In this document: positions 5,791-6,036 of the stretch, piece by piece | Position numbering within the stretch: the stretch's first letter is position 1 | Layout: the number at the start of each line of letters is the position of its first letter | DNA from: Actinomycetes bacterium | GTDB taxonomy: Bacteria; Actinomycetota; Actinomycetes; Actinomycetales; Cellulomonadaceae | Direction: 5' to 3' | Length of the DNA: 6,036 bases | Assembly (NCBI GenBank): GCA_023460255.1 | Contig: JAEWQZ010000320.1 | Coordinates: 1-6,036, forward strand | Made by a program: the position numbers and the translations under genes | The notes under the pieces: generated by a model | Told to the model about the DNA's origin: nothing | What the model saw: only the letters and a program-made list of their open reading frames with translations | Database searches by the model: none

Positions 5791-5850
5791 GCCGGGTCCC
5801 CACAGAACCGCGGGCCCCACGCTGTGGAGGTCACAGTTCTGCCCCCCGGC
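5791..5850 (+). promoter_or_regulatory. Nested inverted repeats between the regulator and ABC genes
   Basis: GCCGGG (5791-5796) pairs with CCCGGC (5845-5850), CAGAAC (5803-5808) with GTTCTG (5836-5841), and CCAC (5817-5820) with GTGG (5824-5827). An alternative pairing is CCACAG (5800-5805) with CTGTGG (5822-5827). The structure starts 2 bp after the regulator stop codon and ends 51 bp before the ABC gene. It may be a terminator for the regulator, an operator for the ABC gene, or both. There is no T-tract. Confidence 0.4.
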
Positions 5851-5901
5851 GGACGGTCGTCGGGGAAATGGTCTGGTCCGGTGTCGGTACCCGGGCGCAC
5901 G

Positions 5902-6036
5902 ATGTCGGACATGTCCCCAGAGCTCGCCGTCGAGGCACACGGCCTCGTCAAGCACTTCCGCACCACGAAGGCGGTCGACGGCGTCGACCTCGCCATCCCG
6001 ACCGGGAGCGTCTACGGCTTCCTCGGCCCGAACGGC
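5902..6036 (+). CDS. ABC transporter ATP-binding protein, ABC-2/DrrA-like (3' end outside window)
   Basis: The first 45 codons of an ABC ATPase run from ATG 5902 to the window edge without a stop. The visible protein has LAVEAHGLVKHF, then TKAVDGVDLAIPTGSVYGFLGPNG, the typical A-loop region and beta-strands leading into Walker A (GPNGxGKT), which is cut after GPNG. This N-terminus is typical of ATPases that pair with ABC-2-type permeases in drug or lipid export, such as the DrrA type. A second in-frame ATG at 5911 is an alternative start; no convincing ribosome binding site precedes either. It would act at the inner face of the membrane with a permease probably encoded downstream. Nothing ties it to the arginine genes, and the inverted-repeat region before it suggests a separate unit. 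Confidence 0.9.
   Translation, partial: MSDMSPELAVEAHGLVKHFRTTKAVDGVDLAIPTGSVYGFLGPNG

Noticed and set aside
1..6036. CRISPR array, tRNA, transposase or phage attachment site
   Set aside because: No regularly spaced repeats, cloverleaf-like sequence, transposase motif or terminal inverted repeats with target duplications were seen by eye on either strand.

Overview
The window is very GC-rich, with strongly G/C-ending codons, GTG starts and tight gene packing. This points to a high-GC Actinomycetota, possibly of the Cellulomonas/Micrococcales type, although the genus cannot be fixed from the sequence alone. It holds four complete genes and two genes cut by the window edges. No tRNA, rRNA, CRISPR array, insertion sequence or phage gene was found.

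Layout. (1) Positions 1-1122 (+) hold the 3' part of a membrane- or Tat-targeted molybdopterin oxidoreductase of the sulfite-oxidase fold. (2) Positions 1123-1424 form a 302-bp gap with a strong hairpin, three copies of a CGCAACG-type motif, a possible -10 box and a leader hairpin. (3) Positions 1425-3526 (+) are a two-gene operon. The first gene is a pentein-fold arginine-modifying hydrolase (usually annotated dimethylargininase, but with arginine dihydrolase features). The second is ornithine aminotransferase, rocD, whose GTG overlaps the upstream stop as GTGA. (4) Positions 3539-5149 (-) hold a lactate-permease-family (LldP) transporter, convergent with rocD and separated from it by 12 bp. 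(5) Positions 5150-5260 are a divergent control region with a 13-bp perfect palindrome. (6) Positions 5261-5788 (+) encode an AsnC/Lrp-family regulator. (7) Positions 5789-5901 are a gap rich in nested inverted repeats. (8) Positions 5902-6036 (+) are the 5' end of an ABC-2-type ATPase, cut off inside Walker A.

Working model. The pentein hydrolase and RocD would turn arginine (or a methylated arginine) into ornithine or citrulline and then glutamate-5-semialdehyde, releasing nitrogen. The AsnC protein closely resembles, from memory, the regulator next to the homologous rocD/DDAH-like cluster of Mycobacterium tuberculosis (Rv2320c-Rv2324), so it is the likely controller of the operon. The unusual element is the LldP-type carboxylate permease between operon and regulator, where mycobacteria have an amino-acid permease elsewhere in the cluster. 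No wholly new system is evident. The best leads are the real activity of the pentein enzyme, the phased motif array in front of it, and the role of the permease.
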